Source of the DNA: Sulfurimonas sp.
GTDB lineage: Bacteria; Campylobacterota; Campylobacteria; Campylobacterales; Sulfurimonadaceae
DNA: 20,985 nucleotides
Direction: 5' to 3'
Assembly: GCF_023229105.1 (NCBI RefSeq)
Contig: NZ_JALNZY010000030.1
Coordinates: 1-20,985 of the forward strand
The notes below the pieces were generated by a model. It ran no database searches and had not been told where the DNA came from. It saw only the letters and a list, made by a program, of their open reading frames with translations. Position numbers and translations under genes: made by a program. This document shows, piece by piece, positions 1 through 6,409 of this stretch (positions within the stretch are counted from its first letter, which is position 1; each line of letters begins with the position of its first letter).

Positions 1-716
1 ACCTAGAGGAGGGCGATATACTCTTTATAGATGAGATTCACCGCCTCTCGCCGGGTGTTGAGGAGATACTTTATTCATCAATGGAAGATTTTCGCATCGA
101 CATCATTATCGGAAGCGGACCGGCGGCGCAAACTGTGAAGATAGATTTGCCTCGCTTTACGCTTATTGGTGCCACAACAAGAGCAGGAATGCTCTCTAAT
201 CCGCTTAGAGATAGGTTTGGCATGAACTTTAGGATGCAGTTTTACTCCCCACAAGAGCTCTCTAAAATCATTTTGCAGGCTTCTGCAAAGCTAAATAAAG
301 AGATAGTGCATGAAGCTTGCATCGAGATAGCAAAAAGAAGCCGTGGAACTCCTCGTATTGCACTTAGACTTCTTCGCCGCGTAAGAGATTTTGCAGATGT
401 GGCAAATGAAAAAAATATAGCATATGCAAGAACCAAATATGCGCTTGAAGAACTCGGTATAAACTCTCATGGGTTTGACGAGATGGATATTAAACTCTTA
501 ACCCTTTTGGTTTCGGCTAAAGGAAGAGCTATGGGTCTTAGCACGATAGCAGCTGCACTTAGCGAGGATGAGGGGACTGTAGAGGATGTTTTAGAGCCTT
601 ATCTTATAGCAAACGGTTATTTAGAGAGAACTGCAAAAGGAAGAAAAGCCACAAGAAACACTTATGAAATTTTAAATGTTGCCGTTCCGACTCAAGAAGA
701 CGGGAGTCTGTTTTGA
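1..716 (+). CDS. ruvB: Holliday junction branch-migration ATPase RuvB (3' part, 5' end outside window)
   Basis: RuvB is the hexameric AAA+ motor that, with RuvA, drives branch migration of Holliday junctions in recombination repair. The open frame runs in from the left edge (first full codon at base 3). The ATG at 81 is internal, because the codons before it already encode the Walker B block: FIDEIH lies at 24-41. The Walker A motif is missing only because the window starts after it. Downstream come the RuvB signature GSGPAAQTVKIDLPRFTLIG, the sensor-1 stretch GATTRAGMLS, the arginine-finger region NPLRDRFG, and a C-terminal winged helix with GLSTIAAAL and the family-typical LEPYLIANGYLERTAKGR. 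About 237 codons are present of roughly 335 usual. The stop TGA overlaps the TTG start of the next gene by four bases, so the two are translationally coupled. Confidence 0.97.
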   Translation, partial: LEEGDILFIDEIHRLSPGVEEILYSSMEDFRIDIIIGSGPAAQTVKIDLPRFTLIGATTRAGMLSNPLRDRFGMNFRMQFYSPQELSKIILQASAKLNKEIVHEACIEIAKRSRGTPRIALRLLRRVRDFADVANEKNIAYARTKYALEELGINSHGFDEMDIKLLTLLVSAKGRAMGLSTIAAALSEDEGTVEDVLEPYLIANGYLERTAKGRKATRNTYEILNVAVPTQEDGSLF

Positions 717-1756
717 AACCGCAATATTTTGTAGGCATACTTTTTGTAAGCTCCCTTTATTGGATGTATCTTCTTTATGCTCCATTTTTGCTTGGAATGA
801 TAATTGCGGCACTGCTTGCAATTTCTACATCAAATATTCAAAATTTCTTTGAAAAACTTCTAAAGTCAAAATTTTTAGCGGCACTGATTTCAAGTTTTTT
901 ACTAGCTGTTTTGTTTTTTGTACCGCTTGGATATTTTTTGGCAGCTCTGAGTATAAAATTAAACAGTATGGATCCGGCAGTTTTTAAAAATATAGAGATT
1001 TTTATTAAAGAATTTCTACAAGCTCCTCCTGAATATTTATCATTTTTGAAACCATATACAGATAATTTCATGAAGGAGATAAGTGTGAACTCTATTGCTT
1101 CATACGCACTCTCTTTGACTGGGAATATAGGGTCGTTAAGTGCGGGATATCTGAAAAATTCATTTTTGGTAATAATCTTTTATTTTTTCGCTCAGTATAA
1201 CGGCGGTTTTGTGGTTGATTTTTTAAAAAGAGTCGTTCAGATGTCCGCTGAGGAGACAACACTTCTTGCAAAAGAGCTCTCCTCTGTTATGAGTGTCGTC
1301 TTTTACTCTATAATAGTAAATGCAATGTTTCAAGGCATACTTTTTGGGATTGCCATATCTTTTATGGGATACAATGGGCTTCTTTTTGGAATCATGTATG
1401 GATTTGCCTCCCTGATTCCGGTTGTCGGAGGAGTTCTTATGTGGCTTCCGTTTGCGCTTTATGAGTTTTCTACAGGAAACAGTTCAAATGCTATATTTAT
1501 AGCACTCTATTCTGTTGTTGTAATTTCAGTTATTGCAGATACGTTTATAAAGCCTTTTATAATTAAAGAGATAAATTTAAGGCTATTAGATGAGGATGAT
1601 GCCAAGATGAATGAACTTATTATCTTCTTTGCCATCATTGCAGGGCTTTCAACTTTTGGATTTTGGGGGATGATTTTAGGACCGGCTATTACCGCATTTT
1701 TTCTAACAATTTTAAAACTCTTTGAGGCAAGAACAAAAGAGTATGAATCTACCTAA
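713..1756 (+). CDS. AI-2E family transporter (PerM/YdiK-like permease)
   Basis: This is an integral membrane protein of 347 residues with about eight hydrophobic helices. The C-terminal half carries the AI-2E transporter family pattern: SLIPVVGGVLMWLP, then ADTFIKPFIIKE, then a hydrophobic FGFWGMILGPAITAFFL segment. The family includes autoinducer-2 exporters and Na+/H+ antiporter-like proteins, so the substrate cannot be told from sequence. The start is TTG at 713, inside the ruvB stop codon, preceded by GGGAG at 702-706 with six-base spacing. A similar gene (amaA in C. jejuni) follows ruvB in Campylobacter as I recall, which supports the pairing as ancestral. The gene ends two bases before the convergent lpxL-like gene, so no room is left for a dedicated terminator. 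Confidence 0.88.
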   Translation: MKPQYFVGILFVSSLYWMYLLYAPFLLGMIIAALLAISTSNIQNFFEKLLKSKFLAALISSFLLAVLFFVPLGYFLAALSIKLNSMDPAVFKNIEIFIKEFLQAPPEYLSFLKPYTDNFMKEISVNSIASYALSLTGNIGSLSAGYLKNSFLVIIFYFFAQYNGGFVVDFLKRVVQMSAEETTLLAKELSSVMSVVFYSIIVNAMFQGILFGIAISFMGYNGLLFGIMYGFASLIPVVGGVLMWLPFALYEFSTGNSSNAIFIALYSVVVISVIADTFIKPFIIKEINLRLLDEDDAKMNELIIFFAIIAGLSTFGFWGMILGPAITAFFLTILKLFEARTKEYEST

Positions 1757-1758
1757 AT

Positions 1759-2643
1759 CTATTTTTTATATATCTGTGGGTAATTACTCTTAAATCTTCT
1801 ATGTATCCAAAACCAGTATTTTGGCTCATCTGTTATTAGCTTGCTTAACCAGTCCGCTTGAAGTTGTGTAGCTTTTCTAATATCTTCTTTCTCATCATCA
1901 GTTTTCTCAACTGCTATTTCATCAAAAAATATAAGAGTATAGTTCTCTTCATCATCAGTTTTTATGCTTGTCGGAATGATTGCAGCGTCAAATTTTCTTG
2001 CCAAATATGCAGGAGTCGCGGTCTGATGAATTTTTTTATTTAAAAACGTAACCTCAACTCCTTCTCTTTTGTTTATAGCAGTATCTATTAAAATCCCGCT
2101 AGCTTCTTTGTTTTTCGTTATTCTTATGAGGGGTTTTATAACATTTGATTTTTCTAAAGATTTGTTGTTAAATTTGCCGCGAGATTCTAAGACCCAATCT
2201 TGATAATCTAGATTTTTCATCTTTTTAAAAACTGCATAAACGGGTTCAATAAAGTTTCCAATTGCTGCAGCTCCTAACTCCCAAGCGCAGTAGTGAGATG
2301 TTATATAAATGACGGCACGCCCTTGCTTATGGGCTTTTTTTACGGCTTGAATATTTTTGATAGTTACTTTTTTCTCAAGCTCTGCTTTGCTCATATGTCT
2401 AATTTCCATCAAATGTAAGAAATTAAGCAGAAGGTTTTTAAAGCTGTATTTGACAATCTTTTTTTTCTCTTCTTGCGTAAGTCTCTCGCCAAAAACAAAA
2501 TCTAAATTTATAAAACCGACATTTCTATACCTAGCCGAGAGATAGTATGCAATATTTGCCAAGAAAACAAAAAAACTTTTTCTTATTTTTTTTGGAAGCA
2601 ACATCAAAAACTTTTCAAATAGTAAAAAAATCTTAAAACCCAT
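1759..2643 (-). CDS. lpxL: Lipid A biosynthesis acyltransferase (LpxL/HtrB family)
   Basis: The protein has 294 residues and belongs to the LpxL/LpxM (HtrB/MsbB) family, which transfers a secondary acyl chain to Kdo-lipid A at the inner membrane. The family's H-X4-D/E catalytic dyad is visible as SHYCAWELGA (His117, Glu122). The C-terminal WFWIHRRFK block matches the conserved W-x-H-x-R-K end of the family. A hydrophobic N-terminus (residues 3-36) acts as the membrane anchor. The ATG at 2643 is preceded by GGAG on the minus strand, and a TATAAT box lies about 35 bases upstream. Acyl-chain length and acceptor position (LpxL versus LpxM role) cannot be decided from sequence. Confidence 0.85.
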   Translation of the reverse strand: MGFKIFLLFEKFLMLLPKKIRKSFFVFLANIAYYLSARYRNVGFINLDFVFGERLTQEEKKKIVKYSFKNLLLNFLHLMEIRHMSKAELEKKVTIKNIQAVKKAHKQGRAVIYITSHYCAWELGAAAIGNFIEPVYAVFKKMKNLDYQDWVLESRGKFNNKSLEKSNVIKPLIRITKNKEASGILIDTAINKREGVEVTFLNKKIHQTATPAYLARKFDAAIIPTSIKTDDEENYTLIFFDEIAVEKTDDEKEDIRKATQLQADWLSKLITDEPKYWFWIHRRFKSNYPQIYKK

Positions 2644-2675
2644 TATAAAAAAACTCCAACTTTATTTAAAGGCGG

Positions 2676-2681
2676 ATTATA
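2676..2681 (-). promoter_or_regulatory. -10 box of the lpxL-like gene
   Basis: Read on the minus strand the sequence is TGATATAATCCGCC: a perfect TATAAT with an extended TG and a GC-rich discriminator. The expected start point near 2669 would give a leader of about 25 bases before the ATG at 2643, with GGAG in it. No -35 box is obvious, as is usual for sigma-70 promoters in this phylum. Confidence 0.6.
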
Positions 2682-2704
2682 TCAAATTGTAACAATGCCT
2701 TTGG

Positions 2705-2710
2705 TATAAT
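2705..2710 (+). promoter_or_regulatory. -10 box of the PDC-sensor/hisH transcript
   Basis: TGGTATAATTGCGCC contains a perfect TATAAT at 2705-2710 with an upstream TGG and a GC-rich discriminator. Transcription would begin near 2717, which places the potential TTG start at 2710 inside the promoter and leaves the ATG at 2746 as the usable start. It lies back to back with the lpxL-like promoter about 25 bases away. Confidence 0.65.
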
Positions 2711-2745
2711 TGCGCCTATTATATAAATTTAAGGCAAGAAAAAAA

Positions 2746-3651
2746 ATGGTTATATCCGATATACAAAATTTTTCTCAAGGTCGTACGAAAGCAAGAGCTT
2801 ACTTCTGCTATCTTTTTTCAAAAAACATTCAAAATAGGCTACCTTCACTCTCTGTAGAGTCTATAATGCCTAGTCTTTTAAAGATAAAAGCGGATTTGCA
2901 AAATTGTGACGGAGTTTACCTGCTTGACAGCCATGGAGTTCAAATTTCCCCCACATTTACGGTAACCGAGCAGATTGATGAAGATGTGGGTAAAATCAGA
3001 TCTAATCGTGCTTATTATTATCGTGCAGTAAGAGAATCTAGATGCACGATAACAGACCCCTACCCATCACTTATAACAGGTGATTTATGCGTAACGGCTT
3101 CGCAGCCTCTTTACGATGAACATGGGGAACTAAAATATGTAGCATGTCTTGATATGCCTCTTGATGAAGTTATAAAAATATCTCGCTTGAGTGTTTCAGA
3201 TACTTTTTTTACGGCTATTTTTAAATACTCTTATGCGCTATTTTCTTTTGCCCTTGTAGCTGTTGCTTTGCTTCTATTTTTTAAGGGAATTCAGAGTTTT
3301 TTCGTCAATGAGATACTTCCGGGGCAGTTTCAAATAAAAGATGTATTTGAAGCAACCATTTTAATTACGCTCGCACTTGCAATATTTGATTTGGCTAAAA
3401 CTCTTATTGAAGAGGAGATTTTGGGTAGAAATAAAGAAAACAGTATATCAGGTCCGCATAAAACGATGGTCAGATTTTTGGGTTCAATTATTATAGCCTT
3501 ATCCATAGAAGCACTTATGCTTGTATTTAAGTTTGCAATTACAGATCCGCAAATGCTAATCTATGCGTTGTATATTGTTGCAGGTGTTTCAATGCTTTTA
3601 GTGACGCTGGCGGTATATATTAAATTTACAAAATTAAAGATTGATGAATGA
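2746..3651 (+). CDS. PDC-sensor domain protein with four C-terminal membrane helices
   Basis: The function is unknown. With the ATG start at 2746 the product has 301 residues; an in-frame TTG at 2710 overlaps the -10 box and is rejected, and AAGG at 2731-2734 serves the ATG. Residues about 45-145 look like a single PDC/Cache sensor fold: GVYLLDSHGVQISPTF, then RAYYYRAV, then the sensor-type block DPYPSLITGDLCVTASQPLY (104-123), then KYVACLDM. Four hydrophobic helices follow at about 161-181, 199-218, 242-262 and 269-293. There is no signal peptide or membrane helix before the PDC domain, unlike chemoreceptors, where the domain sits between two helices. No kinase, GGDEF, HAMP or MCP output domain is present. 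The stop overlaps the hisH start by four bases (ATGA), so it is co-translated with hisH. No link to histidine synthesis can be shown. Confidence 0.7.
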   Translation: MVISDIQNFSQGRTKARAYFCYLFSKNIQNRLPSLSVESIMPSLLKIKADLQNCDGVYLLDSHGVQISPTFTVTEQIDEDVGKIRSNRAYYYRAVRESRCTITDPYPSLITGDLCVTASQPLYDEHGELKYVACLDMPLDEVIKISRLSVSDTFFTAIFKYSYALFSFALVAVALLLFFKGIQSFFVNEILPGQFQIKDVFEATILITLALAIFDLAKTLIEEEILGRNKENSISGPHKTMVRFLGSIIIALSIEALMLVFKFAITDPQMLIYALYIVAGVSMLLVTLAVYIKFTKLKIDE

Positions 3652-4259
3652 TAGCAATTGTTGATTATAACATGGGAAATTTGGCAAGTGTACAAAATGC
3701 ATTTGCTAAAATAGGAGCAAAAAGTGTTGTCGTGAGCGACCCGAAAAAGTTTAGAGAGTATGACAAGCTAATTCTTCCGGGAGTTGGTGCATTTCCTGAT
3801 GCAATGGAGCATTTGCGTGAGCGGAATATGATTGAAGCCATAAAAGAGTTCGCCGCAGAGGGTAAGCCGATACTTGGAATATGTCTTGGTATGCAGCTGT
3901 TGTTTGAGAGCTCACAAGAGTTTGGAGACAACGAGGGTCTAGGACTTATCAAGGGTAAAGTTATTGCCTTTGATACATCTAAATTTAGTGAAGCGTTGAA
4001 AGTCCCTCACATGGGCTGGAATAGGATGTTTACAAAAGAACATCCGCTCTTTTTGGGTTTAGATGAAGAGCACTATCTCTACTTTGTACACTCTTACCAT
4101 GTTGTATGTGAAAATGAAGCTGATGCTATAGGTAAAACTATATACGGATATGAATTTACCTCTGCAGTCGCCCATAAAAATGTTATGGGAATTCAGCCTC
4201 ATCCTGAAAAGAGCCATAAAAACGGACTTAAAATATTAGAAAATTTTGTCAATCTATAA
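3648..4259 (+). CDS. hisH: Imidazole glycerol phosphate synthase, glutamine amidotransferase subunit HisH
   Basis: HisH hydrolyses glutamine and channels ammonia to HisF, which makes imidazole glycerol phosphate and AICAR in histidine synthesis. The 203-residue protein starts with the family signature IVDYNMGNLASVQNAF. It has the oxyanion-loop region LPGVGAFPDAM, the nucleophile elbow GICLGMQLLFESS (Cys79), and the catalytic His185 and Glu187 in QPHPEKSH. All three residues of the amidotransferase triad are present. The ATG overlaps the preceding PDC-sensor stop. No hisF is present in this window, so the partner subunit must be encoded elsewhere. Some Campylobacterota carry a second hisH paralogue for glycan synthesis; the hisA neighbour favours a histidine role here. 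Confidence 0.95.
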   Translation: MIAIVDYNMGNLASVQNAFAKIGAKSVVVSDPKKFREYDKLILPGVGAFPDAMEHLRERNMIEAIKEFAAEGKPILGICLGMQLLFESSQEFGDNEGLGLIKGKVIAFDTSKFSEALKVPHMGWNRMFTKEHPLFLGLDEEHYLYFVHSYHVVCENEADAIGKTIYGYEFTSAVAHKNVMGIQPHPEKSHKNGLKILENFVNL

Positions 4260-4283
4260 TAAATAAATAAATAAATGGAGCAA

Positions 4284-4383
4284 GTTTTATAGGCTTCCTG
4301 CCGAAGGAAACGTAGCGTTAGCGTAGATGATGGAATTACTTTCGACATCGTAATAAAACAAATGAGAGGTTCCCTTCATTTTG
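4284..4383. other. Structured spacer between hisH and hisA (possible dispersed repeat or RNA element)
   Basis: The 150 bases between hisH and hisA hold no ORF but several nested inverted repeats. GTTTTAT (4284-4290) is matched by ATAAAAC (4353-4359). Within that pair lies the small hairpin TTCCT/AGGAA (4295-4299 and 4305-4309). Just outside lies AAATGA/TCATTT (4360-4365 and 4376-4381), which extends with a bulge to ACAAATGA/TCATTTTGT. The enclosed stretch around 4311-4330 (CGTAGCGTTAGCGTAGATG) is more GC-rich than the flanks. There is no U-run, so it does not look like a simple intrinsic terminator. It could be a dispersed intergenic repeat or an attenuator; a search within the genome is needed to tell. 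Confidence 0.4.
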
Positions 4384-4409
4384 TGAAATAAAATTAAGGA
4401 AATAATAAA

Positions 4410-5120
4410 ATGACTTTATACCCGGCAATTGACTTAAAAGACGGTAAGGCAGTAAGGCTTACGAAGGGTCTTATGGATAGTGCAAAAATATACTCTGATG
4501 AGCCTTGGATGCTTGTGAAGAAATTTGAAGAGATGGGTGCGAAGTGGGTGCATTTAGTCGATTTAAACGGCGCATTTGCAGGCGAGCCTAAAAATTTGGA
4601 GCAGATTATAAAAATCAGACAAAACTGCAGTGTAAAACTTGAGCTCGGCGGCGGAATACGCGATGAAGCAACCATTAAAAAAATGCTGGAAATCGGGATA
4701 GACAGAGTTATTTTAGGCTCCATCGCAGTTAAGAATCCCGAGTTTGTAAAAGAGATGGCAGCTAAATATCCTATTGCAGTAGGGATTGATGCTATTGATG
4801 GCTTTGTAGCCGTTGAGGGTTGGGGCGAAGTAAGCACTATGCTTGCTACTGATTTGGCACGTGAGTTTGCAAATGCGGGAGTTGAAGCAATTATATGTAC
4901 AGATGTAAGTAAAGATGGAACTCTAAGCGGTGTAAATGTTGATTTTACCGTTGATATCGCAAAGGCAAGCGGTGTTAGCACAATTGCAAGCGGCGGCGTT
5001 AAAAATGAGGGCGATATAGAGGCTCTTATAGCGACAAATCTCGTTGATGGCGTAATTATAGGAAAAGCCTACTATGAGGGAACACTTGATTTAGAAAAAA
5101 TGTTCAAACTCCTTAATTAA
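4410..5120 (+). CDS. hisA: ProFAR isomerase HisA
   Basis: HisA, 1-(5-phosphoribosyl)-5-[(5-phosphoribosylamino)methylideneamino]imidazole-4-carboxamide isomerase, performs the Amadori rearrangement that supplies the HisF/HisH substrate. The 236-residue (beta/alpha)8 barrel begins YPAIDLKDGKAVRLTKG, with the catalytic acid Asp8. The second catalytic residue, Asp127, sits in VGIDAIDG. The phosphate-binding loops are LELGGGIRDE (78-86), DVSKDGTLSG and ASGGV. The length is normal. The ATG is preceded by AAGGA (4396-4400) at nine-base spacing. It is the second his gene here but is separated from hisH by a structured 150-base spacer, so its expression may be uncoupled from hisH. Confidence 0.96.
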   Translation: MTLYPAIDLKDGKAVRLTKGLMDSAKIYSDEPWMLVKKFEEMGAKWVHLVDLNGAFAGEPKNLEQIIKIRQNCSVKLELGGGIRDEATIKKMLEIGIDRVILGSIAVKNPEFVKEMAAKYPIAVGIDAIDGFVAVEGWGEVSTMLATDLAREFANAGVEAIICTDVSKDGTLSGVNVDFTVDIAKASGVSTIASGGVKNEGDIEALIATNLVDGVIIGKAYYEGTLDLEKMFKLLN

Positions 5121-5154
5121 GCGGTGCTTAATCACAAAATTAATAAAATTTAGG

Positions 5155-5160
5155 TATTAT
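5155..5160 (+). promoter_or_regulatory. Probable -10 box of the cheY-prmA-ftsH operon
   Basis: AGGTATTATTGCT carries a one-mismatch -10 (TATTAT) in the same context, GGTAT-AT-TGC, as the perfect boxes at 2705 and 13621. It lies in the 79-base hisA-cheY gap, about 40 bases before the TTG start of cheY. A T-rich stretch and AAAAAGGA (5185-5192) follow. Confidence 0.45.
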
Positions 5161-5199
5161 TGCTAATTAATTTACAAATTTTTATAAAAAGGATTTCCT

Positions 5200-5574
5200 T
5201 TGAAATTACTTGTTGTCGATGATAGCTCTACCATGCGCCGTATTATTAAAAATACATTGGCTAGGCTTGGTCATAAAGATATCCTAGAGGGTGCTGACGG
5301 AGTGGAGGGCTGGAGCGCTTTGGATAAAAATCCGGATGTAGATATGCTAATTACCGATTGGAATATGCCTGAGATGAACGGTCTTGAGCTTGTTAGAAAA
5401 GTTCGTGCAGATAGTAGATTTACAGACTTGCCAATTATCATGGTGACAACAGAGGGTGGAAAAGCAGAGGTTATCACTGCATTAAAAGCAGGTGTGAATA
5501 ATTATATCGTTAAGCCATTTACTCCTCAAGTTTTAAAAGAGAAACTTGGTGCCGTTATGGGTACTGAGATGTAA
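5200..5574 (+). CDS. cheY: Chemotaxis response regulator CheY
   Basis: CheY is a stand-alone receiver domain of 124 residues that, when phosphorylated by CheA, binds the flagellar switch and changes rotation. All receiver landmarks are present: the acidic pair in VVDDSS (Asp7, Asp8), phospho-acceptor Asp53 in LITDWNMPEMNG, the conserved Thr83/Thr84 in MVTTEGG, and Lys105 in YIVKPF. There is no output domain. The start is TTG at 5200, supported by AAAAAGGA eight bases upstream; the protein then begins exactly at the first beta-strand, MKLLVVDDSS. The stop codon shares one base with the prmA start (TAATG). This cheY-prmA-ftsH order is also known from Campylobacter and Helicobacter. Confidence 0.95.
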   Translation: MKLLVVDDSSTMRRIIKNTLARLGHKDILEGADGVEGWSALDKNPDVDMLITDWNMPEMNGLELVRKVRADSRFTDLPIIMVTTEGGKAEVITALKAGVNNYIVKPFTPQVLKEKLGAVMGTEM

Positions 5575-6407
5575 TGCAAGAGCATTACTTTGAGTTAAAA
5601 GTCAGCGTATCTTCTCATCATTCACTCTTTTGTGATTTTTTAGCAGATACGTTGCCTATCGGGTTTGAAGAGACGGATGATGGCTTTATTATTAGAAGCG
5701 AAGATAATTTAGAGACTATAATTTGGGGATTAGAGCAATTCGCGGAAGCTCTTACAAAGGCTTTGGGCGAAAATATAGAGGTAGAGTGTACGCAAAAAAA
5801 ACTTGATAATAGTGACTGGGTACGGCTTTATCAAGAGAGCATACAACCGCTTGTAATTGATAAGTTCTACATTCACCCGACATGGGATGCTCCTCATGAG
5901 GAGTTGATAAATATAGAAATAAATCCTGCGCTAGCTTTTGGCACTGGGCATCATCCGACAACAGCATCATCACTAAGAGCAATAGCAAAATATGTAAAAG
6001 AGGGCGATAGAGTCTTGGATGTAGGCTGCGGAAGCGGTATTTTAGGAATAGGGGCTATAAAAATAGGTGCCATAGTAGATGCCTGCGACACTGATATAGC
6101 AAGTGTTGAAAACAGTAAGCAAAATGCCGAATTAAATTTGGTAAAGTTTGAAAACTTATGGGAAGGCTCTTGCGCTCAAACAAAAAATAGTTATGATGTT
6201 GTTGTGGCAAATATAGTTGCCGATGTGCTCACTTTTATAGCAAACGATTTAAAAAGTGTTTTAAAAGATGCAGGAGTGCTGATACTCTCAGGGATATTGG
6301 ATAAATATGAATCAAAAGTTTTAAAATTTTATCAAGATTTTGAGATTTTAGAGAGGATAGCCCAAGATGAGTGGGTCACATTAATACTAAAAAAAGGTAA
6401 AAAATAG
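5574..6407 (+). CDS. prmA: Ribosomal protein L11 methyltransferase PrmA
   Basis: PrmA trimethylates lysines and the N-terminus of ribosomal protein L11 using S-adenosylmethionine. The 277-residue protein has the small N-terminal L11-recognition domain (about residues 1-65). It then has the PrmA hallmark NPALAFGTGHHPTT (117-130) and the SAM-binding motif I VLDVGCGSGILGIGA (147-161). The acidic motif II DACDTD and the motif VVANIVADVL follow. The ATG overlaps the last base of the cheY stop, and ftsH begins two bases after the prmA stop. It therefore sits in the middle of a tightly coupled operon whose partners are functionally unrelated. Confidence 0.94.
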   Translation: MQEHYFELKVSVSSHHSLFCDFLADTLPIGFEETDDGFIIRSEDNLETIIWGLEQFAEALTKALGENIEVECTQKKLDNSDWVRLYQESIQPLVIDKFYIHPTWDAPHEELINIEINPALAFGTGHHPTTASSLRAIAKYVKEGDRVLDVGCGSGILGIGAIKIGAIVDACDTDIASVENSKQNAELNLVKFENLWEGSCAQTKNSYDVVVANIVADVLTFIANDLKSVLKDAGVLILSGILDKYESKVLKFYQDFEILERIAQDEWVTLILKKGKK

Positions 6408-6409
6408 AT

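Noticed and set aside
4394..4981. 195-codon open frame on the minus strand opposite hisA
   Set aside because: It is antisense to a clear HisA, rich in Ser, Ile and Phe without any family motif, and arises from the codon bias of the real gene.
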